Below are positions 1 through 11,785 of a DNA stretch of 64,000 nucleotides, piece after piece. The stretch is taken from positions 60,552,681 through 60,616,680 of the forward strand of contig OZ024827.1 of assembly GCA_964016985.1 (NCBI GenBank), in the 5' to 3' direction. This DNA is from Anodontia alba. Its lineage: Eukaryota > Mollusca > Bivalvia > Lucinida > Lucinidae. Every line of letters starts with the position of its first letter. Positions within the stretch are counted from its first letter, which is position 1. Both the position numbers and the translations under genes were made by a program. Below the pieces are notes generated by a model. It saw only the letters and a program-made list of their open reading frames with translations. It did no database searches and was not told where the DNA came from.

Positions 1-973
1 TGTGCGACGTCATCTATGTCTATTGCTTATTACATCCTGAAGAAGCCGTGATTGCAAAACGTTGATGTTAATACATAATAAAGATTATTTCGTGTTGGTA
101 TTGATTTACAATACAAAATTAAAATATTTTTGAAATAAGCATTTGTTTTACGAGCTGAAACATACATCTATTCCCAATTTCGCTGCTCTCGTCACTCATA
201 GAACATCTTGTCATTCATAACCGCACGCGCTGTTCATTCTGCCCTATAATTTTAGCATTTTTTCCATTTTTGTTGGTTGCATTGATGGTTTGCATTGTTG
301 TTATTGTAATACATATACCAAATGACAGCATCTGTCCAATTCAAGTTGTTACGCAAGATGCAGATATGGCTGAAAATAATTTTAATGGGAAAATCGTCCA
401 AAATGGCACGAAATTCGGAGCGATTGTCCCCAGAATGGAACAAATTCTAGGAACGGTAGCTATATTGTTATGATATATATGTTATGATGCTAATTTTGAT
501 GCTGGGTTGTATGGAATTTAATTCCTCACAGTATAGCATTCTCTGATTCTTAAAATAATGCCCTCCTAGACGACAAAAGCCCCAGATTGTCAACAACCGA
601 CCTGAAATAGCCACCTTTGTAGCTCGTGCTCTCATGTCCGGATATTCGCGTCACTTATTTCTTTGCATAACAATTGGCCATGAGTGACGAGATTACTGCC
701 CATGCAGTAAGGACTTGTCAGATCTAAATTACCTTAAAACTTAGGTAGATTAAGATCAGATTGCACCTAAAGGCGCAGTTTATACTGTTTTCTACTCATT
801 CAGCAGTTCATATAGACTCATTAGCAGGTCGTAAAATGGACATATTGAAATTTGAAAACAAGTAAGATAAGGAGTCCCAGTATTTGGGGAAAATATAATA
901 ATCCCACATTTATTTTAGTAAAGAACAGCTGTGTGCATCTTGAAAATATAGACTGTTATTTTTTCTATTTTAG
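1..973. other. Upstream / intronic sequence of the GH31 gene, no exon recognised
   Basis: This stretch precedes the splice acceptor at 973. The frame of the downstream exon stays open back to about 852, but there is no in-frame ATG there, so the true first coding exon is elsewhere, either in this stretch unrecognised or outside the window. Short open frames on both strands around 252-473 resemble nothing I know. I see no clear promoter element or repeat. Confidence 0.5.
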
Positions 974-2712
974 GTATCCGAAGTTGCAGATTTTGCTGTC
1001 ATGGAAGTGTTTGTTTCTCTCAATATTCACACCTTTAATGATCTGGTACACAGTTGCAGCTATAAATGTTAGAACAACACCTTTACTTGAAACTGAGATA
1101 AAACAGATCACAGTAGGAAATATTGAATTTGATTTCCAGACCAGTTTATATTTCTTTAAATCGGGTAATGATGTGTATCTTCGTGGATCTTTCCCTGATG
1201 TTTTACATGAGAAAGGGCCACCAACACACTGTGGCTTGTTTAACAGTTCAAAAAATTTATGTGCCATGTGGTATTCTCTTGTGAAATTAGAAGTTAAAAA
1301 TTCTGTTGATGAGCACAGTTCATGTCAAAGAATTAAGTGGACACCAACGTTTAATCATTATATTCCAGAGACCTGTTTTTCTATGGCGGAAGCAAACTGG
1401 TATGGTGGCTCATTGTTGTCTAAGCAAGCATGGCCATTAAACAAAGCCACTGTGCCATTTCAATCTTATCAGACTAGTGATCTAGTAGAGTATACAGGGG
1501 AAAGCACCATAACAGGAAATGTGCTTGACTGGTTCTGGTTTAGCTCTTCTGGTGTAGCAGTTATTTTAGATAGCAGAACTCCTTTATTGATTAGTGTGAA
1601 TGAGTCAAGAAATAATCTACTGTGCTTTCAAGCTTCTGAAAAAGTGATTAAACCTGTTTTAGAATACACTGTGTGTAAAACAGCTAATCTGAGAAAAATT
1701 CAAAGATACTTAATGAGTAAATATGTTCAGCTTCCAAATCATGTTCCAGAAGACAGTTTCTTCCTTAAACCGTCCTGGTCCACTACTGCATTATTTCATA
1801 ATGTATTGAGTCAAAATACTTTGCTAAAATATGCCAAAGATATTGGGGACAATGGGTTTGGTAAATGCTTTCTTGAAATAATAGATCTTGAAAATTCATA
1901 TGTAAAAGATGATGTATTTAGTACGACATTATTTCCAAATTCTCATCAAATGGTTATGTATCTGAAAGAATATGGATTTAAAACTTATTTAGGTGTTTCA
2001 GCATTTGTTGTATCTGCAGAAAGCACAGACAAATCAAAATTATTACTGAACAAGAATAGCCTGCCTGTAAAAGTACACTGGTCTAAAGAGGAATTGCATA
2101 TACTTGATCTGAGAAATTCTGAAACCAAAGAGTGGTTTATAGAGAAACTTACTCAAATTAAAGAACAGTATCAGTTGGATGGTTTTTCATTTTTAGGTGG
2201 GGAGTCAAACTATTTTTCATCTACTGTTGATGTTCCAGACACAAACGGTTTAGAGAACCTTCAGGAAATTTCAAAATACATCCTAAGTGTGGCTGATGAT
2301 TTAAAAATTACACCATTGTCATCATTTGGATATAAGAGTCAGTCGTATTCAGGGATAGTGACTTTGTCACACAGACACTCATCGTGGGGAACAAAGGGTG
2401 GTCTGAAATCAGTTATTCCTTCCATTTTAACATTAGGTATTCTAGGTTATCCGTTTGTTATTCCTAATGTGATTGGTGGTTTAGGCCAGTATAAGAAAGT
2501 GAACAGTTCTTATTCAATTCTTGAAAAGCCAGAAAAGGAACTGTACATTAGGTGGATGGAGTTAGCTGCATTTTTGCCAGTCATGGTGTTTTCTGTTCCT
2601 CCCTGGTATTATGATGATGAAGTGATGACTTTAGCAAAACAACTTGTAAAATTACATGAAGAAGTTGTTGCACCTTTGGTGTTGAAGGCATCAAGAGAAT
2701 ATGAAAGTGCAG
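974..2712 (+). CDS. MYORG: MYORG-like glycoside hydrolase family 31 protein, penultimate coding exon (probable pseudoenzyme)
   Basis: This large exon encodes about 580 residues of a type II membrane GH31 protein of the myogenesis-regulating-glycosidase / SITS-binding-protein type. The acceptor is TTTTCTATTTTAG before 974. The donor is GCAG|GTAATT at 2712/2713, phase 1. A hydrophobic segment (about 992-1060, LFLSIFTPLMIWYTVAA) gives one membrane anchor near the N terminus and a lumenal body. The only early in-frame ATG (1038) lies inside this anchor, so the start codon is in an upstream exon. GH31 landmarks follow: the beta-sandwich region, ILDLRNSETKEWF (about 2100), the nucleophile strand DGFSFLGGE (2178-2204), and SSWGTKGGLKSVIPSILTLG with GYPFVIPNVIGG (2379-2480). 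Three N-x-S/T sites fit a secretory-pathway protein. In MYORG the nucleophile strand reads FKFDAGE (from memory). Here Asp is Leu (2193), the acid/base region DRD is HRH (2370-2378), and PD is PN (2466). The frame is intact, so this looks like a non-catalytic paralogue rather than a decayed gene. Orthology to vertebrate MYORG itself is uncertain. Confidence 0.9.
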
Positions 2713-2853
2713 GTAATTATGTCCTAGACTTTGGTTGCTGGGTCAATAAATTGATTGAGTCTTTTTTTCTTTCAAATAGATGTAGATAAGGTGCTTTTTC
2801 TTCACCAAAAAGTACAATGTTTTTATATTTTTGGTTTAAACTTTATTTATTTA
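2713..2853 (+). other. 5' end of the 12.6 kb intron of the GH31 gene
   Basis: The donor GTAATT starts at 2713. The coding frame happens to stay open until 2789, which would add about 25 unrelated residues on intron read-through. The family motif resumes only in the exon at 15306. Confidence 0.8.
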
Positions 2854-2873
2854 AACACACAAACACACACACA

Positions 2874-2906
<33 letters not shown>
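2854..2906. repeat. (CA)n microsatellite
   Basis: About 53 bp of nearly pure ACACAC, directly abutting the truncated tandem-array element that follows. Confidence 0.95.
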
Positions 2907-3131
2907 CATGATGTGGAGCAGCACATGTTGTTTCGAGGTTACAGTTCACCAAATATCAGCAGAGTTACGCCCCTTTGAAAATTTTGGTATTTTTTTTTTT
3001 TTTTTTGTTTCCAATTAACTCCACTCACAGTTTACATCTGGAGCACTGAATTATACAGGAGTCAGTATAATTATGTGCTACATCTTATTACTTGTCACTA
3101 GCCTATAATGCCTCCGCTTGCGGAGCTCTTG
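2907..3131 (+). mobile_element. 5'-truncated HINE-like element, family 1 (3' end only)
   Basis: The sequence matches the last ~225 bp of the copies at 18405-19827 and 22092-23735: GATGTGGAGCAGCACAT, a GTTACAGTTCACCAAATATC block, a long T run, TGAATTATACAGGAG, then TAATGCCTCCGCTTGCGGAG and CTCTTGTT. The terminal hairpin (CCGCTTGCGG) followed by TCTTGTT is the shared 3' terminus. Confidence 0.75.
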
Positions 3132-4315
3132 TTATGCCCCCGCCATTTTCAATGGGGACTGGGTGGGGGACATATAGTATCACCGCTGTCTGTACATACG
3201 TCCGACCCGTCCGTCCGGTCTGGCTGTCGTGTACGTAACACAAATGGTTTCCGTGCGATATCTTTTGAAAGGATTGGTGTATTGGATTGAAATTTTATAC
3301 ACAGGTATATAATCATAAAGTGTAGGTCAAGTTTGATTTAGGGTAAAATCCACCAATTATTTTGGGAGTTATTGCCCTTTTTCAACTTCAAAAAATTTTC
3401 AACTTCGAAAAATGGTTTCCGTGCAATATCTTTTGAAAGGATTGGTGTATTGGATTGAAATTTTATACATAGGTATATAATCATAAAATGTAGGTCAAGT
3501 TCGATTTAGAGTAAAATCCATTTATTGTTTTGGGAGTTATGGCCCTTTTTCAACTTTGAAAAATGGTTTCCGTTCCATAACAGATAAGTGTATTGAATTC
3601 ATATTTTATACACAAGCATATAATTATAAAATATAGGTCAGGTTCAATTTTAGGGTAAAATTCACCAATTATTTTTGGAGTTACGGCCCTTTGTCAGTAT
3701 TGAAAAATAGTTGAAAAATGGTTTCCGTTCAATATCTTTTGAAAAGATTAGTGTATTGGATTCAGATTTTATACACAGGTATATAATCATAAAATGTAGG
3801 TCAAGTTCAATTAAGGGTAAAATCCACCAATTATTTTGGGAGTTATGGCCCTTTTTCAACTTTGAAAAATGGTTTCCGTTCCATAACTTTTGAAAAGATT
3901 AGTGAATTGGATTCATATTTTATACACAAGCATATAATTATAAAATATAGGTCAAGTTTGATTAAGGGTAAAATCCACCAATTATATTTGGAGTTACAGC
4001 CCTTTTTCAAGGTTGGAAAATAGTTACAGTTTGATATCTTTTGAAAACATTAGTTTATTGAATTCATATTTAACACATAGGTATATAATAATGAAAAAGA
4101 GGTCAAGTTCCAATTAGGGTAAAATCAACCCATTATTATGGGAGTTATGGCCCTTTTTCACCTTCAAAAGATGTTTTCCTTCTGATATTTTTTTAAAAAA
4201 AGATTGATTTGTGTATTGGATTCATATTTTATGCACAGGTATATAATCATAAAATATGGTCATGTTCGATTTAGGGTAAAATCTGCCGATTATTATGAGA
4301 GTTATGGCCCTTTTT
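3132..4315 (+). mobile_element. HINE-like element B, 5' part with ~150 bp tandem array
   Basis: It begins with a G/C-rich hairpin (TGCCCCCGCCATTTTCAATG...) and a (GTCC)-rich stretch near 3198-3222. About seven tandem units follow, each with TTTTGAAAGGATTGGTGTA, TATAATCATAAAATGTAGGT, GGGTAAAATCCACCAATTAT and GAGTTATGGCCCTTTTTCAA. The array is cut at 4315 by another element and resumes at 6629. Confidence 0.75.
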
Positions 4316-6628
4316 AGCTCACCTGAGCTCAGCTCAGGATGAGCTATTGTGATCACTTTTCGTCCGTCCGTCCGTCCGTCCGTCCGTGCGTCCGTCCGTT
4401 AACATTTTCAAACGACTTCTCCTCTGAAACCGCTGAGCCAATTTTGCTCAAATTTCATATGGAGCCTCCTTAGGGTGGGGGAACGAAAAATTGCTAAAAT
4501 GGTCGCGGTCCGTTGACCAAGATGGCCGCCACGCCCATATATGGTAAAAACCTTTAAAAATCTTCTTCTCCAGAACCGAGAATGCCTTGGGGCTGAACCT
4601 TTACAGGAATCATCGGGGATGGGAGGTCTACCAAAATTGCTAAAAGAATTGTCGTACGTTGACGTTTGACCTTTTTACGGCAAGGTCAAGTTTGCTTCCC
4701 TATGCATTTGTATGGGAAAAACCTTTAAAAATCTTCTTCTCCAAAACCGAGCATGCCTTATGGCTGAATCTTTGCATATATCTTTGGGAACAGGAGAGCT
4801 ACCAAAATTGCTAAAATAATGGTCGTACATTGACATTTGACCTTTTTACGTTAAGGTCAATTTTGCTTTCTTATGCATTTGTATGGGAAAAATGACCAGA
4901 ATTTCAAACAACTTCTTCTCTGGAGCCTCTGGGCCAGTTTTGCTCAAATTTCATATGGAGCCTCCTTAGGGTGGGGGAATAAAAAATTGCTAAAATGGTC
5001 ACGGTCCGTTGACCAAGATGGCCGCCACGCCCATATATGGTAAAAACCTTTAAAAATCTTCTCCTTCAGAACCGAGAATGCCTTTGGGCTGAACCTTGGC
5101 AGGAATCATCGAGGACGGGAGGTCTACCAACATTGCTAAAAGAATTGTCGTACGTTGACGTTTGACCTTTTTACGGCAAGGTCAAGTTTGCTTCCCTGTG
5201 CATTTGTATGGGAAAAACCTTTAAAAATCTTCTTCTCCAAAACTGAGCATGCCTTATGGCTGAATCTTTGCATATATCTTCGGGAACAAGAGGGCTACCA
5301 TAATTGCTAAAATAATGGTTGTACATTGACATTTGACCTTTTTACGTTAAGGTCAATTTTGCTTCCTTATGCATTTGTATGGGAAAAATGTTCAGAATTT
5401 CAAACAACTTCTTCTCTGGAGCCTCTGGGCCAATTTTGCTCAAATTTCATATGGAGCCTCCTTAGGTAGGGGGAACAAAAGATTGCTAAAATGGTCATGG
5501 TTCATTGACCAAGATGGGCGCCATGCCCATATATGGTAAAAACCTTTATAAATCTTCTTCTCTAGAACAGAGGATGCTTTGGGGCTGAATATTTGCATAA
5601 ATCATCGGGGACAGGGGGTCTATCAAAGTTGCTAAAATAATGGTCATACATTGACATTTGACCTTTTTACGGCAAGGTCAAGTTGCTTCCTTATGCATTT
5701 GCATGGGAAAAAACATTTAAAAATCTTATTCTCCAAAACCGAGGATGGCTTGTGGCTGAATCTTTGCATATATCATCTGGAACGGGCGGTCTACCAAAGT
5801 TGCTAAAATAATTGTCATACATTGACATTTAACCTTTTTATGGCGAGGTCAAGTTTGCTTCTGTATGCATTTGTATGGGCGCCATACATTTGTATGGAAA
5901 AAATGTTGATAATTTCAAATGGCTTTTCCTCTGAAGCCTCCGGGCCAGTGTTGCTCAAATTTCATGCGGAGCCTCCGTGGGCAGGAGAATGAAAGATTGC
6001 TAAAATGGGTATGGTCCATTGATCAAAATGGCTGCCATGCCAATATATGGTAAAAACCTTTAAAAATCTTCTTCTCCATAACCAAATAAGCCCTGGGTCC
6101 TAATCTTTGCACAAATTATAGGGGACAGGAGATCTACCAAAATTGCTCAAATGATGGTTTATGTTGACATTTGACCTTTTTACCTCCAAGGTCAAATTTG
6201 CTTCCCTATTTGTGTGGGCCATATACATTTATATTGAAAGTATCGAAGTGACTTGTAGATCAACAGTAGTTAAAATTGTTCTGATTGGAAATCTAAGATG
6301 GCCATCATCTGATTTATATTTATAATATGTCCCTGCCACTGTGCTGTTTACATGTATAAAATCACGATTCTTCAGAAACCACTTAGCCAATTTCCACGAA
6401 ATTTCACATTGATCCTTCTGTTGAAATGGGATTGATAGTTTATTCATGATCATGCTCCATTGACTGTCAGGCCCATATATTCTTCTTCAAAACTAAGAAC
6501 TGTTCAAATGATGATATTTTCATTAGTTGCGATGATAGGATTGGATAAATGTTGCATAACATCTGCATGTCTGCAGTGGCTATGTCACTCAGGTGAGCGA
6601 ATCGTGGCCCGTGGGCATCTTGTTTCAA
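4316..6628 (+). mobile_element. HINE-like element C, full-length copy nested in element B
   Basis: The left end is AGCTCACCTGAGCTCAGCTC, followed by GATCACTTTTCGTCCGTCCG. The body has repeated units of AAAAACCTTTAAAAATCTTC, AAGGTCAAGTTTGCTTCC and GACCAAGATGGCCGCCA. The right end is CTCAGGTGAGCG...CGTGGCCCGTGGGCATCTTG. The same ends occur in opposite orientation at 41912-44305 and 61025-61965, which defines the family. The surrounding element resumes on both sides and no target duplication is visible. Confidence 0.8.
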
Positions 6629-6710
6629 CTTCATTTTTTGCAAAATGCCTGCGTGTGGGTGAGGATGGCCCTGGGCGGGGGCATCTGTGTCATACTGACA
6701 CATTTGTAGT
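6629..6710 (+). mobile_element. HINE-like element B, 3' part after the nested insertion
   Basis: TTTCAACTTCATTTTTTGC continues the interrupted unit GGCCCTTTTT/CAACTTC. It leads to a terminal region GGGCGGGGGCATCTGTGTCA that complements the CCCCCGCC of the left end at 3135. Confidence 0.65.
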
Positions 6711-6800
6711 TAGTCTATTTCATAGACATATTTTGAAAAATCGGACAGTGCTATTCCCAACAAATTTCATTTCTATGCCGGAAAAGATAGGTGTGGGCTT
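6711..6800. repeat. Dispersed repeat shared, inverted, with 10015-10105
   Basis: CATAGACATATTTTGAAAAA, TCGGACAGTGCTATTCCCAA and GATAGGTGTGGGCTT are found reverse-complemented at about 10015-10105 with few differences. Its identity is unknown. It could be one transposon fragmented by later insertions. Confidence 0.6.
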
Positions 6801-7682
6801 GAAATACCAAGTGGCTAATCTTTAATTTTATTTCACCAGGTGAAGGGTAGTCCGATATTCCTGTTTTGAACTTTTTTTTTCCAGTGCAAAATGATGGTAT
6901 TTTCAGCCATATGGGCTATAAATACTTATTTAACATATGAAATAAGACATACTGCAACCTACGTCTAAGTTGAAATACAGAAGATGCTAAACTTCCCATG
7001 CATTTGTTCTAGGGACTGAAATATTTGTGCTGAATATGACTTATGAGGCCGATAACCCCTTATGGGGGTATTAACCCATACGGGGTCAAGAAAGCCTATA
7101 CATTACAAAGCAATTTTTACGGCAGTAAAATGAAACTTCTATATGAATTTGCTCAATTGAGAGCTTCAAATATATGCAAACGTTCCATATCAGAACCTTG
7201 TTGAAACATGCTGTCTCATTTGCAAAACCTTTCATGGTGTTTGATTGTTTAAATGTAAGTCATAAAATGGAATATTTTGTAATTGGTCTGGTCTAAATTC
7301 TGCATGTTTTTAAATGCGGGGCATTCTGATAATTGCTGATGTTCCCATAAGGGATAGTCAGGCCTTGTAACCAGACACCTGGCAGTTAGTTGGCTTTATT
7401 GTCCAGGTAACGGTTAATGCCCCTGTAAGGGGTAATCGGCCTCGTAAGTCATATTTGGCACAAATATTTCAGTCTCCGGAACAAAAGCTTTGGAAGTTTA
7501 GCATCTTATGTATTTCAACGTAGACGTAGGTTGCAGTACGTCTTATTTGATATGTTTAATAAGTATTTCATAGCCAAGATAGCTGGAAATATCTTCGTTT
7601 TGCACTGGAAAAAAAAGTCAAAACAGGAATATCTGACTACCCTTCTCTGAGTGAAATTAAATTGAAAATTAGCGGCTTGGTT
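6801..7682. mobile_element. Foldback element with ~260 bp terminal inverted repeats
   Basis: The left arm (ACCAAGTGGCTAATC..., GAAGGGTAGTCCGATATTCC, CTGCAACCTACGTCTAAGTT, CTGAAATATTTGTGC, GAGGCCGATAACCCC) is matched in reverse order and complement by the right arm up to about 7682 (GGGGTAATCGGCCTC, GACGTAGGTTGCAG, GAATATCTGACTACCCTTC, GGCTTGGT). About 330 bp separate the arms. No coding capacity was seen. Confidence 0.8.
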
Positions 7683-7689
7683 TTTCAAT

Positions 7690-9590
7690 TTTTATCCACC
7701 GACCGATAGGTTCGGGGGGGATATAGGGATCAGCATGGTGTCCGTCTGTTCGTCCGTCGACGCATCCTTGTGTGCTCCATAACTTCGATACCCTTAGACA
7801 TATTTTGATAATATTTGGTAGGAATGTAGAGGAGGACCAGTAGGTCTGTCATGTGCAAGAGAGACAACTCCTACTGTCTTCATTATGTAGTTACTCCCCT
7901 GAAGCAGGCCATAACTCCCATACTGTTTGAGATAATTTGATAATATTTGGTAGGGATGAGCAGGAGGACCAGTAGGCTTGTCATGTGCAAGAGAGACAAC
8001 TCTCACTTTATTTGTTATGTAGTTATCTCCCCTGAAGCAGGTATTGTAGCTTCATTCTTGTGCCCTCCATAACTTTGATACCCTTAGACATACTTTGATA
8101 ATATTTAGTAGGAATGTAGAGTACGAGCAGTAGGCATGTCACATGCAAAAGAGACAACTCTCACTATCTTCGTTTTATAGTTATCTCCACTAAAGCCGAA
8201 ATCTTGTGCAGGCCTTAACTCCCATACTGTTTGAGATAATTTGATAATATTTGGTAGGGATGAAGAGGAGGACCAGTAGGCGTGTCGCGTGCAAGAGAGA
8301 CAACTCTCACTTTATTCATTTTGTAGGTATCTCCCCTGAAGCAGAAATTGTACGCATCCTTGTGCGCTCCATAACTTTGATACCCTTAGACATAGTTTGG
8401 TAATGTTTGGTAGGACTGAAGAAGAGGACCAGTAGGTGTGTCGCTTGTAAGAGAGACAACTCTCACTGTCTTCCTTATATAGTTATCTCCCCTGAAGCCA
8501 AAATCTTGTGCAGGCCATAACTCCCATACTGTTTGAGATAATTTGGAAATATTTGGTAGGGATGAAGAGAAGGACTAGTAGGCATGTCAGTGCAAGAGAG
8601 ACAACTCTCACTTTCTTCATTATGTATTTGCATCCTCTGAAGCCGAAATCTTGTGCAGGCCATAACTCCCATACTGTTTGAGATAATATGATAATATTTG
8701 GTAGAGATTTAGAGGAGGACCAGTAGGCATGTCACATGCAAGAGAGACAACTCTCACTTTCTTCTTTGTTATGTAGTTATCTCCCCTGAAGCCAAAATCT
8801 TGTGCAGTCCATAACTTTGATACCCTAAGACATATTTTGATAATGTTTTGTAGAAATGAAGAGGATGACCAGTAGGCTTGTCACATGCAAGAGAGACAAC
8901 TCTCACTTTCTTCATGATGTAGTTATCTCCCCTGAAGCCAAAATCTTGTGCAGGCCATAACTTTGATACTCTTAGACATATTTTGATTATATTTGGTAGA
9001 AATGAAGAGGAGGCATGTCCCATGCAAGAGAGACAACTCTCACTTTCTTCCTTATGTAGTTATCTCCCCTGAAGCTGAAATCTTGTGCAGGCCATAACTC
9101 CCATACTGTTTGAGTAGATAATATTTTGTAGAGATGAAGAGGAGGACCAGTGGGTGTGCTGCATATAAGAGAGACAACTCTCACTTTTTTCTTCATTATG
9201 TAGTTACTCCCCTGAAGCCAAAATCTTGTGTGTTCCATAACTTTGATACCCTTAGACATATTTTGATAATACAGTGTATTTGATAGAGGCATTGGTATCA
9301 AAAAGTAGGTGTGTCACATGCAAGAGAGACAACCTCTGCTGTGGTTGTTTTCTAGTTACCTGCCCTGAATGAATTTCTAAGCTAAATCCTTAAGTATGTG
9401 ATTTGAAATATTTTGATGATATTTGGTAGAGGCATAGATAAGGACCAGTAGGTATGTCATGTTCAAGAGTACTCTAACTTTCTCCATTATTTACTTATCT
9501 CCCCTGATGCCGAAATCTTGTGCAGGCCATAACTCCCACACTGTTTGAGATAACTTGATAATTTTTGGTAGGGATATATATCAGGTCAAG
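7690..9590 (+). mobile_element. Tandem-array (HINE-like) element, ~12 units of ~145 bp
   Basis: It starts with the hairpin CCGACCGATAGGTTCGG and a TCCGTCTGTTCGTCCGTCGA stretch. Units repeat at 131-160 bp spacing, marked by GAGAGACAACTCTCACT and ATCTCCCCTGAAGC. Two sub-types alternate: CCATAACTTTGATACCCTTA and CCATAACTCCCATACTG. It has no coding content. Confidence 0.8.
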
Positions 9591-10611
9591 ACGGTGTGTA
9601 ACATGTAAGAAGGACATTAACTCTGTTGATTTTTTTACCCCAATAAACATACTGCAAGTTCCTTTACCTTTACAAGGCATTTATTTTTGCTATATTTCTG
9701 AATATGTACACTCACAAACTCAAAGTATTTGCAAATATTGTGTATCCTGTACAAATTATCACATCAGAAGTAATTATTAGATGATGTTGACAAAAATAAA
9801 AAAAAATAAATAAAAGAACACACAAAAATAAAATAATTTACAGTACACCTATTTTTGTTTTCACTTATTATTTTGGTCACATTTCATACTATCTTTGCAT
9901 CTTTTTACTTTGCTCTTGTTCAATATATCCATGATATCGATTGAAATACACTAAATTTAGAAATGATGGTTTGGTCTGGGGATTTGCCATCTCCTCTGAT
10001 GGCTATTTTTATTTAAGCCAACACCTATTTTTTCCAGCGCAGAAGTGGAAGTTGTTGGGAATAGCATTGTCCGATTTTTCAAAATATGTCTATGAAATTG
10101 ACTGAAAATCAATAAATCAGGAGAACTTATCCGTTTGTTGACATTTGGATGTCTCATAAGTCATGGCTGGAAGTTCGCGTAAAGATTTTAAGTGCCTAAG
10201 TACCGGCTGCCCCTTACGAGATTACCAGGTGTGTTATGGGTAAATTTTCCAAGAACAAAGGCAATAATACAGGAGCAGTCTATTAAGACAATTACTGTAA
10301 CAATTCAATAGTTACTAATATATCATTGCACTGCAAATGACAGAAAATAATAATTGCAACCTGAATATCTCTATACTTAAGAAATAGATCAGTTCTAGTT
10401 GTTATTTGTTAAGTAATAAATTACAATTTGGAGGTCAGTAGATCAAATCAGAGCCTGTAGTGTGAGTGATTAAGCTACTTACAAATTACAAACGGACAGT
10501 GATTTATAAATCAGCAAATCATACACTAGAGCTGATCTATTTTGATTCTAACACACTAAAAGTCAATTAAAATGCTGTTGTTTCTTTCAGAACCTCCCAA
10601 CTTTAGGCCTT
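9591..10611. other. Intronic sequence, no gene
   Basis: AT-rich sequence. Apart from the inverted copy (about 10015-10105) of the repeat at 6711-6800, I see nothing recognisable here. Confidence 0.6.
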
Positions 10612-10757
10612 TTCTTGCGAAAGAATGTGCACAATACTGGTTAACGGCTTAGAGGACTAAGCCTCCCCAGTAAACGTGTGGTTAGGTAAATTGACCGCGC
10701 TTGACATGACCCCATTGGGTTGACTGGGCTGTAAAACCTCAAAACAAACAAACAAAA
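10612..10757 (+). mobile_element. SINE, 5'-truncated copy
   Basis: The 3' body of the tRNA-derived SINE: GCGAAAGAATGTGCACAATA, GAGGACTAAGCC, TAAACGTGTGGTTAGGTAAA, CATGACCCCATTGGGTTGAC, GTAAAACCTC and a CAAACAAACAAA tail. The full-length reference is at 46208-46508. Confidence 0.85.
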
Positions 10758-10824
10758 CTTTTGGCCATTGTTTCTCTGTAATCTCACCAAAACTTTTGAC
10801 TGTAACGCATACATCTACCTATTT

Positions 10825-10900
10825 TTATAATGTATCTGGAATATTTATAATGTATCTGATATACAAATATTTATAATGTATCTGATATACAAATATTTAG
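10825..10900. repeat. Short tandem repeat, ~26 bp x 3
   Basis: TTATAATGTATCTGATATAC with AAATATT spacing is repeated three times. Confidence 0.8.
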
Positions 10901-11785
10901 CTCATGAAAACAGGAGTATTCAGAAGTAATTTTTATTTTTGCACATATTGTGGAATCTTGTGAGATTAGCCTCTGCAAGATGATTTCATTTAGTACCCAC
11001 AATATATGTTTTGGTGCATAAATAACAACAGTTGTCGTAACCCTTTCACCTCTGAGTTTATGAAATGAACTCTTCCATCTTTGAATTTGGACACATCCAC
11101 TATTGCAGACAGGGATGTCAGTCAAACATCAAAACAGAATGGCAAACAGCGTAGTCCTGATGAGATGGCTCATTTTATTTTCTCTGAAAAATGAAATATA
11201 AAATTTTAGAATGTCATCTGCCTGGATAGCTGAGTGGTGAAAAAAATATCAATATTAAATAACCAGCTGGTATAAATTAGTGATTGTTGTTGAGGTTTCA
11301 CAGGGTATTTCTTGGCCAATCTGCTGAGAACTGCCCTGGCTTTCCTCCATCATTAGACAGTGTCTTTAGAAGCAGAAATACAATATTCTGATGTCATCTC
11401 CAGTTGGTAAATTTTGCTTGGCACTTTAACCCTTATCCTGTGGTTATGTATATATATGATTTCAGGGCTAAGGCCTATTTGAGAGCCCCTCAGCACCTCC
11501 AGAAACAAGGCACATCCTTGTTCTAGGTTGTTTGATGGGAATTATGTGCTTTATCAAAAATCTTCATTTGTCTGCTCCAAAATTGCAGTCAAATTCACCA
11601 CTTTTATTTTTTCTGTTTTTTTTTTTCAGTCTCACCCCTATCTGATCAAATGGGCTCCTCTGCCAACCACGCAAAATGTACTTGAAACAATTTCTGGTGA
11701 TTAATGTACACAAATAGTAGACGTATCATTGCAAGTTATCAAATCTTTCCGACAGTGGCCACATATGGTGCTATTGTCTTGGAGT
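10901..11785. other. Intronic sequence, no gene
   Basis: No recognisable coding or repeat feature apart from short homopolymer runs. Confidence 0.5.

Noticed and set aside
2713..2789. C-terminal end of the GH31 protein by read-through to the stop at 2789
   Set aside because: The residues added are not GH31-like, and a consensus donor at 2713 joins exactly to the family sequence at 15306.
6460..6825. A 121-codon open frame
   Set aside because: It crosses the end of element C, the resumed element B and a dispersed repeat, so the frame is chance.
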